DNA of 38,096 bases, from NCBI RefSeq assembly GCF_022690685.1, contig NZ_JALCYY010000048.1, positions 1 to 38,096 of the forward strand, read 5' to 3'. Shown here one piece after another: positions 17,637 to 24,718 of the stretch. Source of the stretch: Anaeromyxobacter terrae (GTDB lineage: Bacteria > Myxococcota > Myxococcia > Myxococcales > Anaeromyxobacteraceae). The position numbers and the translations under genes were made by a program. Position 1 is the first letter of the stretch. The number at the start of each line of letters is the position of its first letter. The notes beneath the pieces are model-generated. The model was not told where the DNA came from and ran no database searches. It saw only the letters and a list, made by a program, of their open reading frames with translations.

Positions 17637-18807
17637 CCGCAGCGCACCCCGGCGGATCGCGGCCGCCGCCGCGCTCGCCCTCACCGCCGCGCTGCTCGCC
17701 GGGGCGCGGCCCGCGCGCGCCGGCGGCGACAACGTGATCGTCTCCGGGTCCGTCTACGTCGACTACTGGGGCATCGAGCGGCGCGACATCGCCGCGCGCA
17801 CGCCGCGGAGCATCTCGCCGGACGCGTCGCTGAAGGTGCAGGTCGACGTCCACGACGACCTGGCCTTCTCCGCCAAGGCCTGCTTCAGCTGTCACGGCAT
17901 CGACCTCGAGCACGCCTACCTCGACTACACGCCGAAGACCTGGTTCAACGTCCAGGTCGGGCGCATCGCGGTGCCGTTCGGTGAATACGCGAACCGGGTC
18001 GATCAGTCCGGACACAAGACCGCGTCCGCGCCGCTCATCTACGACATGGGGCGGATGGCGTACGGCGAGAAGAACGCGATGAACCTCGGCGTCATCCCCC
18101 AGCCCTACTCCGACACCGGCGCCCTGCTGTACGGGATCACCTGGCTCGGCGAGAGCCTGCAGGTCTGGTACGGGCTCTACGGCGTCGCGGGGATGCGCGG
18201 CTCGAACGACCTCGACTTCACGTCGCTGCGCACCGTCTACTACACCGACAACAACGACCAGCCCGCGGGCGGCGCCCGGGTCGCCGTCACCTGGGCCTCC
18301 TCCGGCAAGGGGTTCTTCGGCGACGTGAGCGTCGGCGCGTCCGCCACCGGCGGCCGCTACGACCGCGCGGCGAAGCTCGACTACGCCGCGGTCGGAGCGG
18401 ATGCGTCCATGAAGCTCGGCCCGGTCACGTTCCGCGGCGAGTACGCGGCGCGGCGCACCGACGTCGACACCTCGGCGAACGGCTACAAGTGGGCGATCGT
18501 CGACCCCTTCGTCGTCAAGGAAGGGTGGTACGGCGAGATCGAGCACCCGCTCGGCAAGCACGTGGACATGGTCTACCGCTACGACGAGCTCCGTCGTAAA
18601 GGCGTACCGCTCCCCGGCTCCATCCTCACGCCGGACAGCCTCCTCGTGCGCTACACCGCCGGACTCGTCCTGACGCCGGCGCAGGCGGTGTACGTGAAGC
18701 TCGCGTGGGAGTACTGGAGTGACGAGACGATGATCGGCACGCCCCCGGGCACGACGCCGTTCCAGGACTTCCACTCCATCCACCTCGGGTTCGGAGGAGC
18801 CTTCTGA
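17629..18807 (+). CDS. Outer-membrane beta-barrel (porin-like) with embedded CxxCH
   Basis: 392 residues. A signal peptide ends near ARPARA, residue 27. The remainder is alternating aromatic/polar beta strands with Gly/Asp turns ending in an aromatic C-terminal strand (IHLGFGGAF), the outer-membrane insertion signature. Porin-type landmarks include FNVQVGRIAVPFGEY and LIYDMGRMAYGE. Unusually, a haem motif CFSCH (residues 85-89) lies in the turn after the second strand, probably on the periplasmic side. Cyc2-type fusions place their haem directly after the signal peptide, which does not match. Neighbours encode two small haem proteins, suggesting an electron conduit. Haem attachment is predicted, not shown. 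Confidence 0.72.
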   Translation: MTSRSAPRRIAAAAALALTAALLAGARPARAGGDNVIVSGSVYVDYWGIERRDIAARTPRSISPDASLKVQVDVHDDLAFSAKACFSCHGIDLEHAYLDYTPKTWFNVQVGRIAVPFGEYANRVDQSGHKTASAPLIYDMGRMAYGEKNAMNLGVIPQPYSDTGALLYGITWLGESLQVWYGLYGVAGMRGSNDLDFTSLRTVYYTDNNDQPAGGARVAVTWASSGKGFFGDVSVGASATGGRYDRAAKLDYAAVGADASMKLGPVTFRGEYAARRTDVDTSANGYKWAIVDPFVVKEGWYGEIEHPLGKHVDMVYRYDELRRKGVPLPGSILTPDSLLVRYTAGLVLTPAQAVYVKLAWEYWSDETMIGTPPGTTPFQDFHSIHLGFGGAF

Positions 18808-19139
18808 TGTCCGTCACGTTCGCCGCCGCCGCCGTCCTCGGGCTCGTGCTGCAGGCCGAGCCGGAGAAGGCGCCTCCCGACCCGCGCGACTTCGGTCCGG
18901 GCACCATCGACGTCTCGTCGTATCCGGAGGAGCAGGTGCGCCGGTACGAGGTGCTCATCTCGAAGTGCAACAAGTGTCACCCGGCCGCGCGCGCCGTGAA
19001 CTCGCACTTCAGCTCGCAGCAGTGGAAGCGCTACATGAAGAAGATGCTCAGGCGCCCCAACTCCGGGATCAACGAGGAGCAGGCGCAGCGCATCTACGAG
19101 TTCCTGAAGTTCCGCGCCGAGAAGGAGGGCCTGGGCTAG
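18807..19139 (+). CDS. Small monohaem cytochrome c
   Basis: 110 residues starting in a TGATG overlap with the barrel gene. A hydrophobic N-terminus (residues 3-17) should serve as signal or anchor. One CNKCH motif lies near residue 53, and the following helices (FSSQQWKRYMKKMLRRPNSGI, then EAQRIYEFLKF) resemble the cytochrome c-551-like domains found in reaction-centre and sensor proteins. It probably carries electrons in the periplasm between the inner membrane and the beta-barrel. The C-terminus is basic. Confidence 0.8.
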   Translation: MSVTFAAAAVLGLVLQAEPEKAPPDPRDFGPGTIDVSSYPEEQVRRYEVLISKCNKCHPAARAVNSHFSSQQWKRYMKKMLRRPNSGINEEQAQRIYEFLKFRAEKEGLG

Positions 19140-19151
19140 CCCCGGACCGCC

Positions 19152-21056
19152 ATGTTCTCCAGGTTCACCGATCGCACGAAGAGCTCGCTCCGCTTACGCC
19201 TCCTCGTCGCGACGCTCGTCCTCGTCGCCCTCGCGCTCGCCATCGCCGCCGTCGCGTTCGAGCGCGTCGCGCGCTCCGTGATCGTCGACGCGGTCCACTC
19301 GCACCTCTCCGCCCGCGCCGAGGAGGTCCAGGCCGCGGTCGTCCGATTCCAGCGCGAGCGCGCGCTCGCGATCCGCAACTGGGCCGAGGCGGAGGCGATG
19401 CAGATGACCATCGACTCCGGCGACCCGAAGTTCGCCGAGGACTACCTCCGCCGTACGATCCAGGACCAGGGCGGCACCATCTCCGCCGCGGCGCTCCTCG
19501 ACATGGACGGCGCCGTCATCGCGGCCGTCCGGGAGGGCGCCGCGGGCGAGCGCCGCGGGCTGCCGGTCGTGACCCTGCGCGGCGTGGTGCTCGGTGACGC
19601 GCCGGTGAAGGCCGCGCTGGAGGGCTCCGCCGAGCTCGGCGACGGCGTCGCCGCGGGGACCGCGCCGCTCTCGCGGCTCGACCCGACCGAGGGCGGCGCG
19701 CTCGGGGTGATGGTCGCTGCGCCCGTGAAGGACTTCGCGGGCGACCTCGTGGGCCTCGTGGTGGGCGTCCTCTCGCCGCACGGGCTCTCGCGCCTCCTCG
19801 GCGGCATCGCCGGCGAGGACGGCCTCTACCAGCCCATCGTCGCAGACGAGGGGCTCACGCTCGTCGTCTCCGTCCCGAGCGCCGACGCCCGCAAGGTGCG
19901 CGCGCTCGCGGAGGCCGCCTCGGCCGCGCCCGGCGCGCTCGAGCGCGTCGCGCTCGCCGGCACCGAGCCGGTGCTCTCCGTCCGGACCGCGCCCGACGCG
20001 GGCGTCCCCGGCTGGCGCACGCTCATGGCGGTCCACGAGGCCGACGCGTACGGCCGGCTGTACTGGCTCCGCGCCATCCTCGGCGTCCTCTTCCTGATCG
20101 TCCTCGCCGTCGCCGGCGTCGCGAGCATCGGCGCGATCCGCCAGGCATCCCGGCCGCTCACGGACATCACCCAGTCCATGACGCAGGTGGCGAGCGGCGA
20201 CCTGTCGACGCGCGTCCCCGAGACCTACAGGGACGAGCTCGGCCACCTCGTCCACTCGTTCAACGTGATGGTGAGCGAGGTCGAGCGGTCGCGCGACGAG
20301 CTGCAGCGCACCGAGGCGCTCCGGCGCGAGGTGGAGATCGCGCACCGGATCCAGACCGCGATCCTCCCCGTGGCGCCGTCGCTCGCGGGGTACGAGGTGG
20401 CGGCGCGCATGAAGCCGGCGGACGACGTCGGCGGCGACCTCTACGACCTGCTCCCGTTCGACGACACGTTCTGGGTGCTCGTCGGCGACGTCTCCGGCCA
20501 CGGCATCAACTCCGGGCTGGTGATGATGATGGCGCAGGCGGCGGCCTACGCGGCGATCGCCGAGAACCCGGGCGGCTCGCCGAAGAACGTCATCGCCGCC
20601 GTGAACCGCGTCGTGCACGAGAACGTCCGCCGCCGGATGCAGCGCGACGACTACCTGACGCTCATGGCCGCGCGCCACCTGGGCGACGGGCGCTTCGTCG
20701 CCGCCGGCGCCCACCAGCCGATCTTCCTCTCCCGCGGGAGCGGCAAGGTCGACGTCATCGAGCCCGCCGGCCCGTGGTGCGGGCTCGGGCCCAGCGTCAA
20801 GCCGCGCGAGTACGAGTTCGAGGTCCACCCCGGGGAGATGCTCTGCCTCATCACGGACGGCGTCGTCGAGGCGCCGGACGCGCGGGGCGATCTCTTCGGC
20901 GAGGACCGCCTCGCCCAGATGCTCTCCGAGCCGTCCGTCAGCTCCGCGTCCGCCTCCCAGGCGCTCGCCGCGATCTTCTCCAGGGTCGAGGCGTTCGCCG
21001 CCACGCAGGCGGACGACATGACCGCAGTCGTCCTGAGGCGCCAGCACCATGCCTGA
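19152..21056 (+). CDS. Membrane SpoIIE/RsbU-type serine phosphatase with Cache-like sensor and HAMP
   Basis: 634 residues. TM1 at about 14-38, an extracytoplasmic sensor of about 255 residues resembling a double Cache fold, TM2 at about 300-322, HAMP at about 323-375 (RPLTDITQSMTQVASGDLSTRVP), a short coiled coil, then a PP2C-type phosphatase domain (about 400-630). Metal-binding motifs are intact: DDVGGDLYD, GDVSGHGINSG and DDMTAVVL. Such enzymes dephosphorylate STAS proteins in partner-switch circuits in response to an outside signal. It lies 12 bases after the cytochrome gene and overlaps the next gene by 8 bases (ATGCCTGA), so electron-conduit and signalling genes are apparently co-transcribed. 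Confidence 0.9.
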   Translation: MFSRFTDRTKSSLRLRLLVATLVLVALALAIAAVAFERVARSVIVDAVHSHLSARAEEVQAAVVRFQRERALAIRNWAEAEAMQMTIDSGDPKFAEDYLRRTIQDQGGTISAAALLDMDGAVIAAVREGAAGERRGLPVVTLRGVVLGDAPVKAALEGSAELGDGVAAGTAPLSRLDPTEGGALGVMVAAPVKDFAGDLVGLVVGVLSPHGLSRLLGGIAGEDGLYQPIVADEGLTLVVSVPSADARKVRALAEAASAAPGALERVALAGTEPVLSVRTAPDAGVPGWRTLMAVHEADAYGRLYWLRAILGVLFLIVLAVAGVASIGAIRQASRPLTDITQSMTQVASGDLSTRVPETYRDELGHLVHSFNVMVSEVERSRDELQRTEALRREVEIAHRIQTAILPVAPSLAGYEVAARMKPADDVGGDLYDLLPFDDTFWVLVGDVSGHGINSGLVMMMAQAAAYAAIAENPGGSPKNVIAAVNRVVHENVRRRMQRDDYLTLMAARHLGDGRFVAAGAHQPIFLSRGSGKVDVIEPAGPWCGLGPSVKPREYEFEVHPGEMLCLITDGVVEAPDARGDLFGEDRLAQMLSEPSVSSASASQALAAIFSRVEAFAATQADDMTAVVLRRQHHA

Positions 21057-21573
21057 GCCGAAGCCCGATCCGCGCCAGCCCATCTACCTCATGCTGCGGA
21101 TGAAGCCGCCCTGGGTCTTCATCGACGAGATCCGGCGCTTCGTCGAGTCGTTCTGCGCCTGCGCCTGCGACGTGGCGGTGAACCGTGAGTCGCAGCTCGC
21201 GCTCGCGGTGCACGAGCTCATGCAGAACGCGGTGCCGTACTCGCACGACGAGGAGGTCGACCTCGTCCTCGAGGTGGATCCCGACGCCGATCGCGTCGAG
21301 GTGGCGGTGACCAACCGCTGCACCGAGGCGGAGTTCCAGTCGCTCAAGGAGCGCATCGCGCGCATGAACCGCGAGCCCGACGCGCTCCGGCACTACCTCG
21401 CCGAGATGAGCACGTCGCCGGCCACCGTGCGCGGCGGCCTGGGCCTCGCGCGCGTCCGCTTCGAGTGCCAGCTCGAGCTCACCCTGAGCCGCTCGGGTGG
21501 CCGCGTCACCGTCCACGCTTCCGGCGCGCTTCGTGCGCCGGCCCTGAAGGTTCCCGGAGGAGCCCATGCCTGA
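21049..21573 (+). CDS. RsbW-like HATPase, predicted anti-sigma/switch kinase
   Basis: 174 residues. An HATPase_c-type domain has an N-box-like segment LALAVHELMQNAVPYS near residue 55, an Asp-rich strand, and a late glycine motif RGGLGLARVRFE near residue 130. The domain resembles the slr1658-type regulators encoded beside SpoIIE phosphatases and STAS-like proteins. Its expected role is to phosphorylate the STAS partner and bind a downstream target. It lacks the cysteine/zinc features of anti-sigma factors and has a CACAC cluster near residue 40 of unknown meaning. It overlaps both neighbours by the same 8 bases, ATGCCTGA. Confidence 0.78.
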   Translation: MPEPKPDPRQPIYLMLRMKPPWVFIDEIRRFVESFCACACDVAVNRESQLALAVHELMQNAVPYSHDEEVDLVLEVDPDADRVEVAVTNRCTEAEFQSLKERIARMNREPDALRHYLAEMSTSPATVRGGLGLARVRFECQLELTLSRSGGRVTVHASGALRAPALKVPGGAHA

Positions 21574-21958
21574 GTTGCCCGTCCCGACGAATCCCCTGCA
21601 GGTCGCGGACGACAAGTACTCCGCCGTGCTCGCGAACGACGTGGAGGGTCCACGCGTCGTGTTCCGCGGCACGATCAGCACCGTCAACCCGGCGGTGATC
21701 CTGAACCCGTTCGTCGACGCGGTGCACGGAGAGCTCGCGAAGCTCGGGCGGAGGCGGATCCGGGTGGACCTGCGCGAGCTCGAGTTCTGCAACTCCTCGG
21801 GCTTCAAGGCGTTCATCCACTGGATCGAGCGGATCGCCTCGCTGCCGGAGGCGCAGCGCTACACGCTCCACTTCCTCTCGAACCCGGTCCGCAAGTGGCA
21901 GCGCACGAGCCTGCTCGCGCTCTCCTGCTACGGCGTGAACAGCGTCTCGATCGAGTAG
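21566..21958 (+). CDS. STAS-like antagonist protein of the partner switch
   Basis: 130 residues. The core strand-helix segment RIRVDLRELEFCNSSGFKAF matches the STAS/anti-sigma antagonist phosphorylation loop (D-L-x-x-L-x-F-x-x-S-S-G), with the phospho-acceptor Ser near residue 77. The sequence is closer to slr1659-type regulators than to classical SpoIIAA. It is the substrate expected for both the preceding ATPase (kinase) and the SpoIIE phosphatase. No sigma factor or other output gene is visible here, so the final target is unknown. A hairpin follows the stop. Confidence 0.75.
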   Translation: MPELPVPTNPLQVADDKYSAVLANDVEGPRVVFRGTISTVNPAVILNPFVDAVHGELAKLGRRRIRVDLRELEFCNSSGFKAFIHWIERIASLPEAQRYTLHFLSNPVRKWQRTSLLALSCYGVNSVSIE

Positions 21959-21995
21959 CGCGGCAGCGCGCCGCCCCCCGGCGGCGCTCCAGCGA

Positions 21996-22029
21996 CGCGG
22001 CCCGCTCGCCTCCCCGGCGGCGGGCCGCG
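21996..22029 (+). terminator. Terminator of the six-gene operon
   Basis: A perfect 10-bp inverted repeat, CGCGGCCCGC (21996-22005) and GCGGGCCGCG (22020-22029), has a 14-base loop and is followed by CCGTTTC. It lies 38 bases after the STAS gene stop. Confidence 0.55.
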
Positions 22030-22094
22030 CCGTTTCGACGCACCGTGACCGTGAGCGCCGCCGCGAGCCGCGAGCCGCTCCGGTCGGATGGGCG

Positions 22095-22128
22095 CATCCG
22101 AACGCCTGCGGCGCGCCATCCGAACGCC
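22095..22128 (+). promoter_or_regulatory. Tandem upstream sites, candidate activator binding
   Basis: The 12-mer CATCCGAACGCC occurs twice (22095-22106 and 22117-22128), 22 bases or about two helical turns apart. The first copy also forms an inverted repeat with CGGATG just upstream (CGGATGggcgCATCCG). The sites lie about 90-125 bases ahead of the predicted sigma54 start site, the usual place for an NtrC-type activator. Confidence 0.5.
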
Positions 22129-22194
22129 GTGCGCGCTTCCGTCCAGCCGTGGCGTAACCCCGCGTGACGCCGTGACGGGCGGGCGCCGCGCGCG

Positions 22195-22209
22195 TGGCGC
22201 GCCGCTTGC
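22195..22209 (+). promoter_or_regulatory. Sigma54 (-24/-12) promoter of nrfH
   Basis: TGGCGCG-N4-TTGC at 22195-22209 differs from the consensus TGGCACG-N4-TTGC at one base, with GG (22196-22197) and GC (22208-22209) exactly 12 apart. Transcription is predicted near 22221, giving a short leader containing part of the hairpin at 22214-22244. Confidence 0.6.
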
Positions 22210-22213
22210 GATG

Positions 22214-22244
22214 TGAAGGGCCAACTCGCTCGCGAGGCCCTTCA
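22214..22244 (+). promoter_or_regulatory. Hairpin covering the nrfH ribosome-binding site
   Basis: A perfect 9-bp inverted repeat, TGAAGGGCC (22214-22222) and GGCCCTTCA (22236-22244), has a 13-base loop; its right arm ends on the A of the nrfH start codon. The only Shine-Dalgarno-like sequence (CGAGG) is at the base of the right arm. If the transcript includes both arms, translation initiation would be occluded. If transcription starts at 22221, most of the left arm is missing, so the DNA palindrome might instead bind a protein. Confidence 0.4.
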
Positions 22245-22696
22245 TGCCCATCGGAAGCTCGCTCCTCTCGTGGCCCCTCCTCCTCGTCGCCGGCACGCTC
22301 GGCGTCGCAGCGGGCGTCGGCGGCTACGCCTTCGCGTACGCGAAGGGGACGTCGTACCTCGGCAACGACCCGGCCACGTGCGCCAACTGCCACGTGATGT
22401 CCGGGCAGTACGAAGCCTGGCAGCAGTCGTCGCACCACGCCTTCGCCACCTGCAACGACTGCCACACCCCCGCCGCGCCCGTCGGCAAGTACCTGACCAA
22501 GGCCGAGAACGGTTACCACCACTCGATGGCGTTCACGATCGGTGGGTTCCCCGACGTGATCCGCGCGCGGGCGGGGAGCCGCGAGGTCGTCGAGGGCCAG
22601 TGCCGGCACTGCCACGCCGCCGTGGTCGACGCGATGACCGCGGGCGGCGAGGTCTCCTGCATCCGCTGCCACGCCTCCGTCGGACACCTCCGCTGA
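22244..22696 (+). CDS. nrfH: NrfH-type tetrahaem quinol dehydrogenase
   Basis: 150 residues. A single N-terminal membrane helix (about 8-32) is followed by four CxxCH motifs at residues 46, 70, 120 and 139. The first is CANCHVM, the CxxCHxM arrangement of NrfH in which Met ligates haem 1. NapC/NirT/NrfH proteins oxidise menaquinol and pass electrons to periplasmic partners; NrfH anchors and feeds NrfA. The next gene, 32 bases downstream, encodes an NrfA-like cytochrome. Confidence 0.93.
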   Translation: MPIGSSLLSWPLLLVAGTLGVAAGVGGYAFAYAKGTSYLGNDPATCANCHVMSGQYEAWQQSSHHAFATCNDCHTPAAPVGKYLTKAENGYHHSMAFTIGGFPDVIRARAGSREVVEGQCRHCHAAVVDAMTAGGEVSCIRCHASVGHLR

Positions 22697-22728
22697 ATCG
22701 CCTCACGTCACTCAAGGAGAACACGCCA

Positions 22729-24192
22729 ATGACCCCCGAAACCGCCCCTAAGAAGCGCGGGCTCCTCCTCGCCCTCGTCGCGGGCGCCTTCGCGCTCGCC
22801 GCCGTGCTCGCCGCCGCCCTCCTCGTGAACGTCGCCGAGAAGAAGAGCGAGGCGAGGAACCCGACCGTGCGCGTGGTCGAGCTCACCGACGACACCGAGG
22901 ATCCGGCCGTGTGGGGCAAGAACTTCCCGGCCGAGTACGACCTCTACAAGCGGACCACGGACATGGTCCGCACGAAGCACGGCGGCTCGGAGGCGATCCC
23001 CCACACGCCGACGGCGCAGGACCCGCGCACCGTGACGTCGCAGTCCAAGACCGACGCGGACCCGCGGCTCAAGACGATGTGGGCGGGCTACGCCTTCGCG
23101 GCCGACTTCCGCGAGGAGCGCGGCCACGCCTACACCCTCGACGACCAGATCTTCACGCAGCGCCAGGTGGTCGCGAAGCAGCCCGGCACCTGCGGTCAGT
23201 GCCACGCCTCCGTCTACGTCCCGATGAAGAAGCTCGGGAACGGCGACATCTTCAAGGGCTTCGAGGCGCTCAACAAGATGCCGTACTCGGAGGCGAAGCA
23301 GCACTTCAAGCACCCCGTCTCCTGCATCGACTGCCACGACTCGCAGACGATGGCGCTCCGGGTGACGCGCCCGGGCTTCATCGAGGGCATCCGCGCGTTC
23401 AAGGCCTCGCAGGGCGTGCAGAACTACGACCCAAACACGATGGCGACGCGCCAGGAGATGCGCGCCTACGTCTGCGGGCAGTGCCACGTCGAGTACTACT
23501 TCAAGGGACCCGAGAAGCGGCTCACCTTCCCCTGGTCGAAGGGCATGAAGGCCGACCAGATCGTGGCGTACTACGACGAGGTCGGGTTCCGCGACTGGAC
23601 GCACAAGGAGACCGGCGCGCCGACGCTCAAGGCGCAGCACCCCGAGTTCGAGATGTGGAACCAGGGCATCCACGCCCGCTCCGGCGTCGCCTGCGCCGAC
23701 TGCCACATGCCCTACATGCGCGTCGGCGGCACCAAGGTCTCGGACCACTGGGTCCGCAGCCCGGTCCTGAACCTGAACCGCGCCTGCCAGGGCTGCCACA
23801 AGTGGCCGGAGGAGGAGCTCAAGGCGCGGGTCGAGGCGATCCAGGACAAGCATCTGGAGCTCCGCGAGCAGGCGTTCGACGCGCTCGTCGCGCTCATCGG
23901 CGACCTCAAGGCGGCGAAGGAGGCCGGCAAGACCGACGCCGAGCTCGAGAAGGCGCGCTTCCTCCAGCGGCGCGCGCAGTTCCTCTTCGACTTCGTCGAG
24001 GCGGAGAACTCGACCGGCTTCCACGCGCCGCAGGAGGCCGCCCGCGTGCTCTTCGAGTCGATCGACGCCTCGCGCCAGGGCCAGCTCACGCTGCGCGATC
24101 CGTCGTTCAAGCCGACCGTGGCGGTGGTGACCATACCGCCGCCGCCGCCGGCCCCGGCGCCCGGCATCCAGCCCGCCGCGCTGACGAAGTAG
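22729..24192 (+). CDS. nrfA: NrfA-like pentahaem cytochrome c nitrite reductase, copy 2
   Basis: 487 residues from an ATG with a strong AAGGAGA Shine-Dalgarno. The N-terminal helix (about 11-35) lacks a clear AxA cleavage site and may stay as an anchor. Five CxxCH motifs begin at residues 155, 199, 249, 322 and 353; the spacing (44, 50, 73, 31) is identical to copy 1. The catalytic position is CGQCH rather than CxxCK. CGQCHVEYYF and QGIHARSGVACADCHMP supply the active-site Tyr and His. Copies 1 and 2 are closely similar throughout the catalytic body but differ in N-termini and tails. It follows nrfH, so this is the likely membrane-bound NrfHA complex; copy 1 lacks its own nrfH. Confidence 0.92.
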   Translation: MTPETAPKKRGLLLALVAGAFALAAVLAAALLVNVAEKKSEARNPTVRVVELTDDTEDPAVWGKNFPAEYDLYKRTTDMVRTKHGGSEAIPHTPTAQDPRTVTSQSKTDADPRLKTMWAGYAFAADFREERGHAYTLDDQIFTQRQVVAKQPGTCGQCHASVYVPMKKLGNGDIFKGFEALNKMPYSEAKQHFKHPVSCIDCHDSQTMALRVTRPGFIEGIRAFKASQGVQNYDPNTMATRQEMRAYVCGQCHVEYYFKGPEKRLTFPWSKGMKADQIVAYYDEVGFRDWTHKETGAPTLKAQHPEFEMWNQGIHARSGVACADCHMPYMRVGGTKVSDHWVRSPVLNLNRACQGCHKWPEEELKARVEAIQDKHLELREQAFDALVALIGDLKAAKEAGKTDAELEKARFLQRRAQFLFDFVEAENSTGFHAPQEAARVLFESIDASRQGQLTLRDPSFKPTVAVVTIPPPPPAPAPGIQPAALTK

Positions 24193-24197
24193 CGCCG

Positions 24198-24307
24198 CGG
24201 GGGCCTCCGGCCGCGTCCCCCTGTCCGCGCCGCGCCGGCCCGCAGCCTCCCGCGAGGCGGCGGGTCGGCCGCCGGAGGCCCCCGTCTCTCCCCAGCCGCC
24301 GGAGGCC
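24198..24307 (+). promoter_or_regulatory. Long hairpin with alternative pairing before the NapD-like gene
   Basis: A 14-bp perfect stem pairs 24198-24211 with 24271-24284, with a 59-base loop that holds a smaller hairpin. The 13-mer GCCGCCGGAGGCC occurs in the right arm (24268-24280) and again at 24295-24307, where it contains the GGAGG Shine-Dalgarno of the next gene. The left arm could thus pair with either copy. It may act as a partial terminator, an mRNA-end stabiliser or a translational switch between nrfA and the next gene. Confidence 0.4.
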
Positions 24308-24310
24308 GTC

Positions 24311-24718
24311 GTGTCGAGACCGCAGACGCCCCTCGCCCGCCGCGAGCTGCTCGAGGCCTCCGCTGCCGCGTCCGCCCTCGCAGGGCTCGGCGCCTCCGCC
24401 GAGGCGCTCGGAGCCGTCGGGCGCCGAGGCCCTCCGGGACGCGCGGGGGTCGTCGCCGGGGTCGTCATCGAGACGGTCCCAGGCGCGGCGCCGCGCGTGG
24501 CGGCGCGGCTGCTGCACGAGCCCGGCCTCGTGCTCCAGGGCGGCGACGGCGACCGCCGCCTCGCGGCCGTGTTCACCGGCGCGGAGGGCGCGGCGCTCGA
24601 GGCGCTCGCCGAGCGGCTCGTGCGCTCGCACGAGGACGTCCTGGGCGTCTTCCCCACCTACGTCGCGAACCCGGTCGACGGATCCGGCGATCCCGGATCG
24701 GGCGGCGCCCGCCCGTGA
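24311..24718 (+). CDS. NapD-like chaperone domain protein with Tat-like N-terminus
   Basis: 135 residues from a GTG with GGAGG five bases upstream. Residues about 45-115 fit the small ferredoxin-like NapD fold: a first strand VAGVVIETVPG, helix VAARLLHEPGLVL, strand RRLAAVFTG, helix LEALAERLVRSHEDV, strand LGVFPTYVA. NapD proteins bind the Tat signal peptide of the nitrate reductase NapA. Oddly, residues 10-30 here (ARRELLEASAAASALAGLG) themselves look like a twin-arginine signal, although it is atypical in having Leu-Leu-Glu after the RR. No napA lies in the window. The identification rests on pattern recognition only. Confidence 0.55.
   Translation: MSRPQTPLARRELLEASAAASALAGLGASAEALGAVGRRGPPGRAGVVAGVVIETVPGAAPRVAARLLHEPGLVLQGGDGDRRLAAVFTGAEGAALEALAERLVRSHEDVLGVFPTYVANPVDGSGDPGSGGARP

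Noticed and set aside
17629-18807. Cyc2 iron oxidase
   Set aside because: Cyc2 has its haem motif directly after the signal peptide in an N-terminal plug; here it is at residue 85 within the strand pattern.
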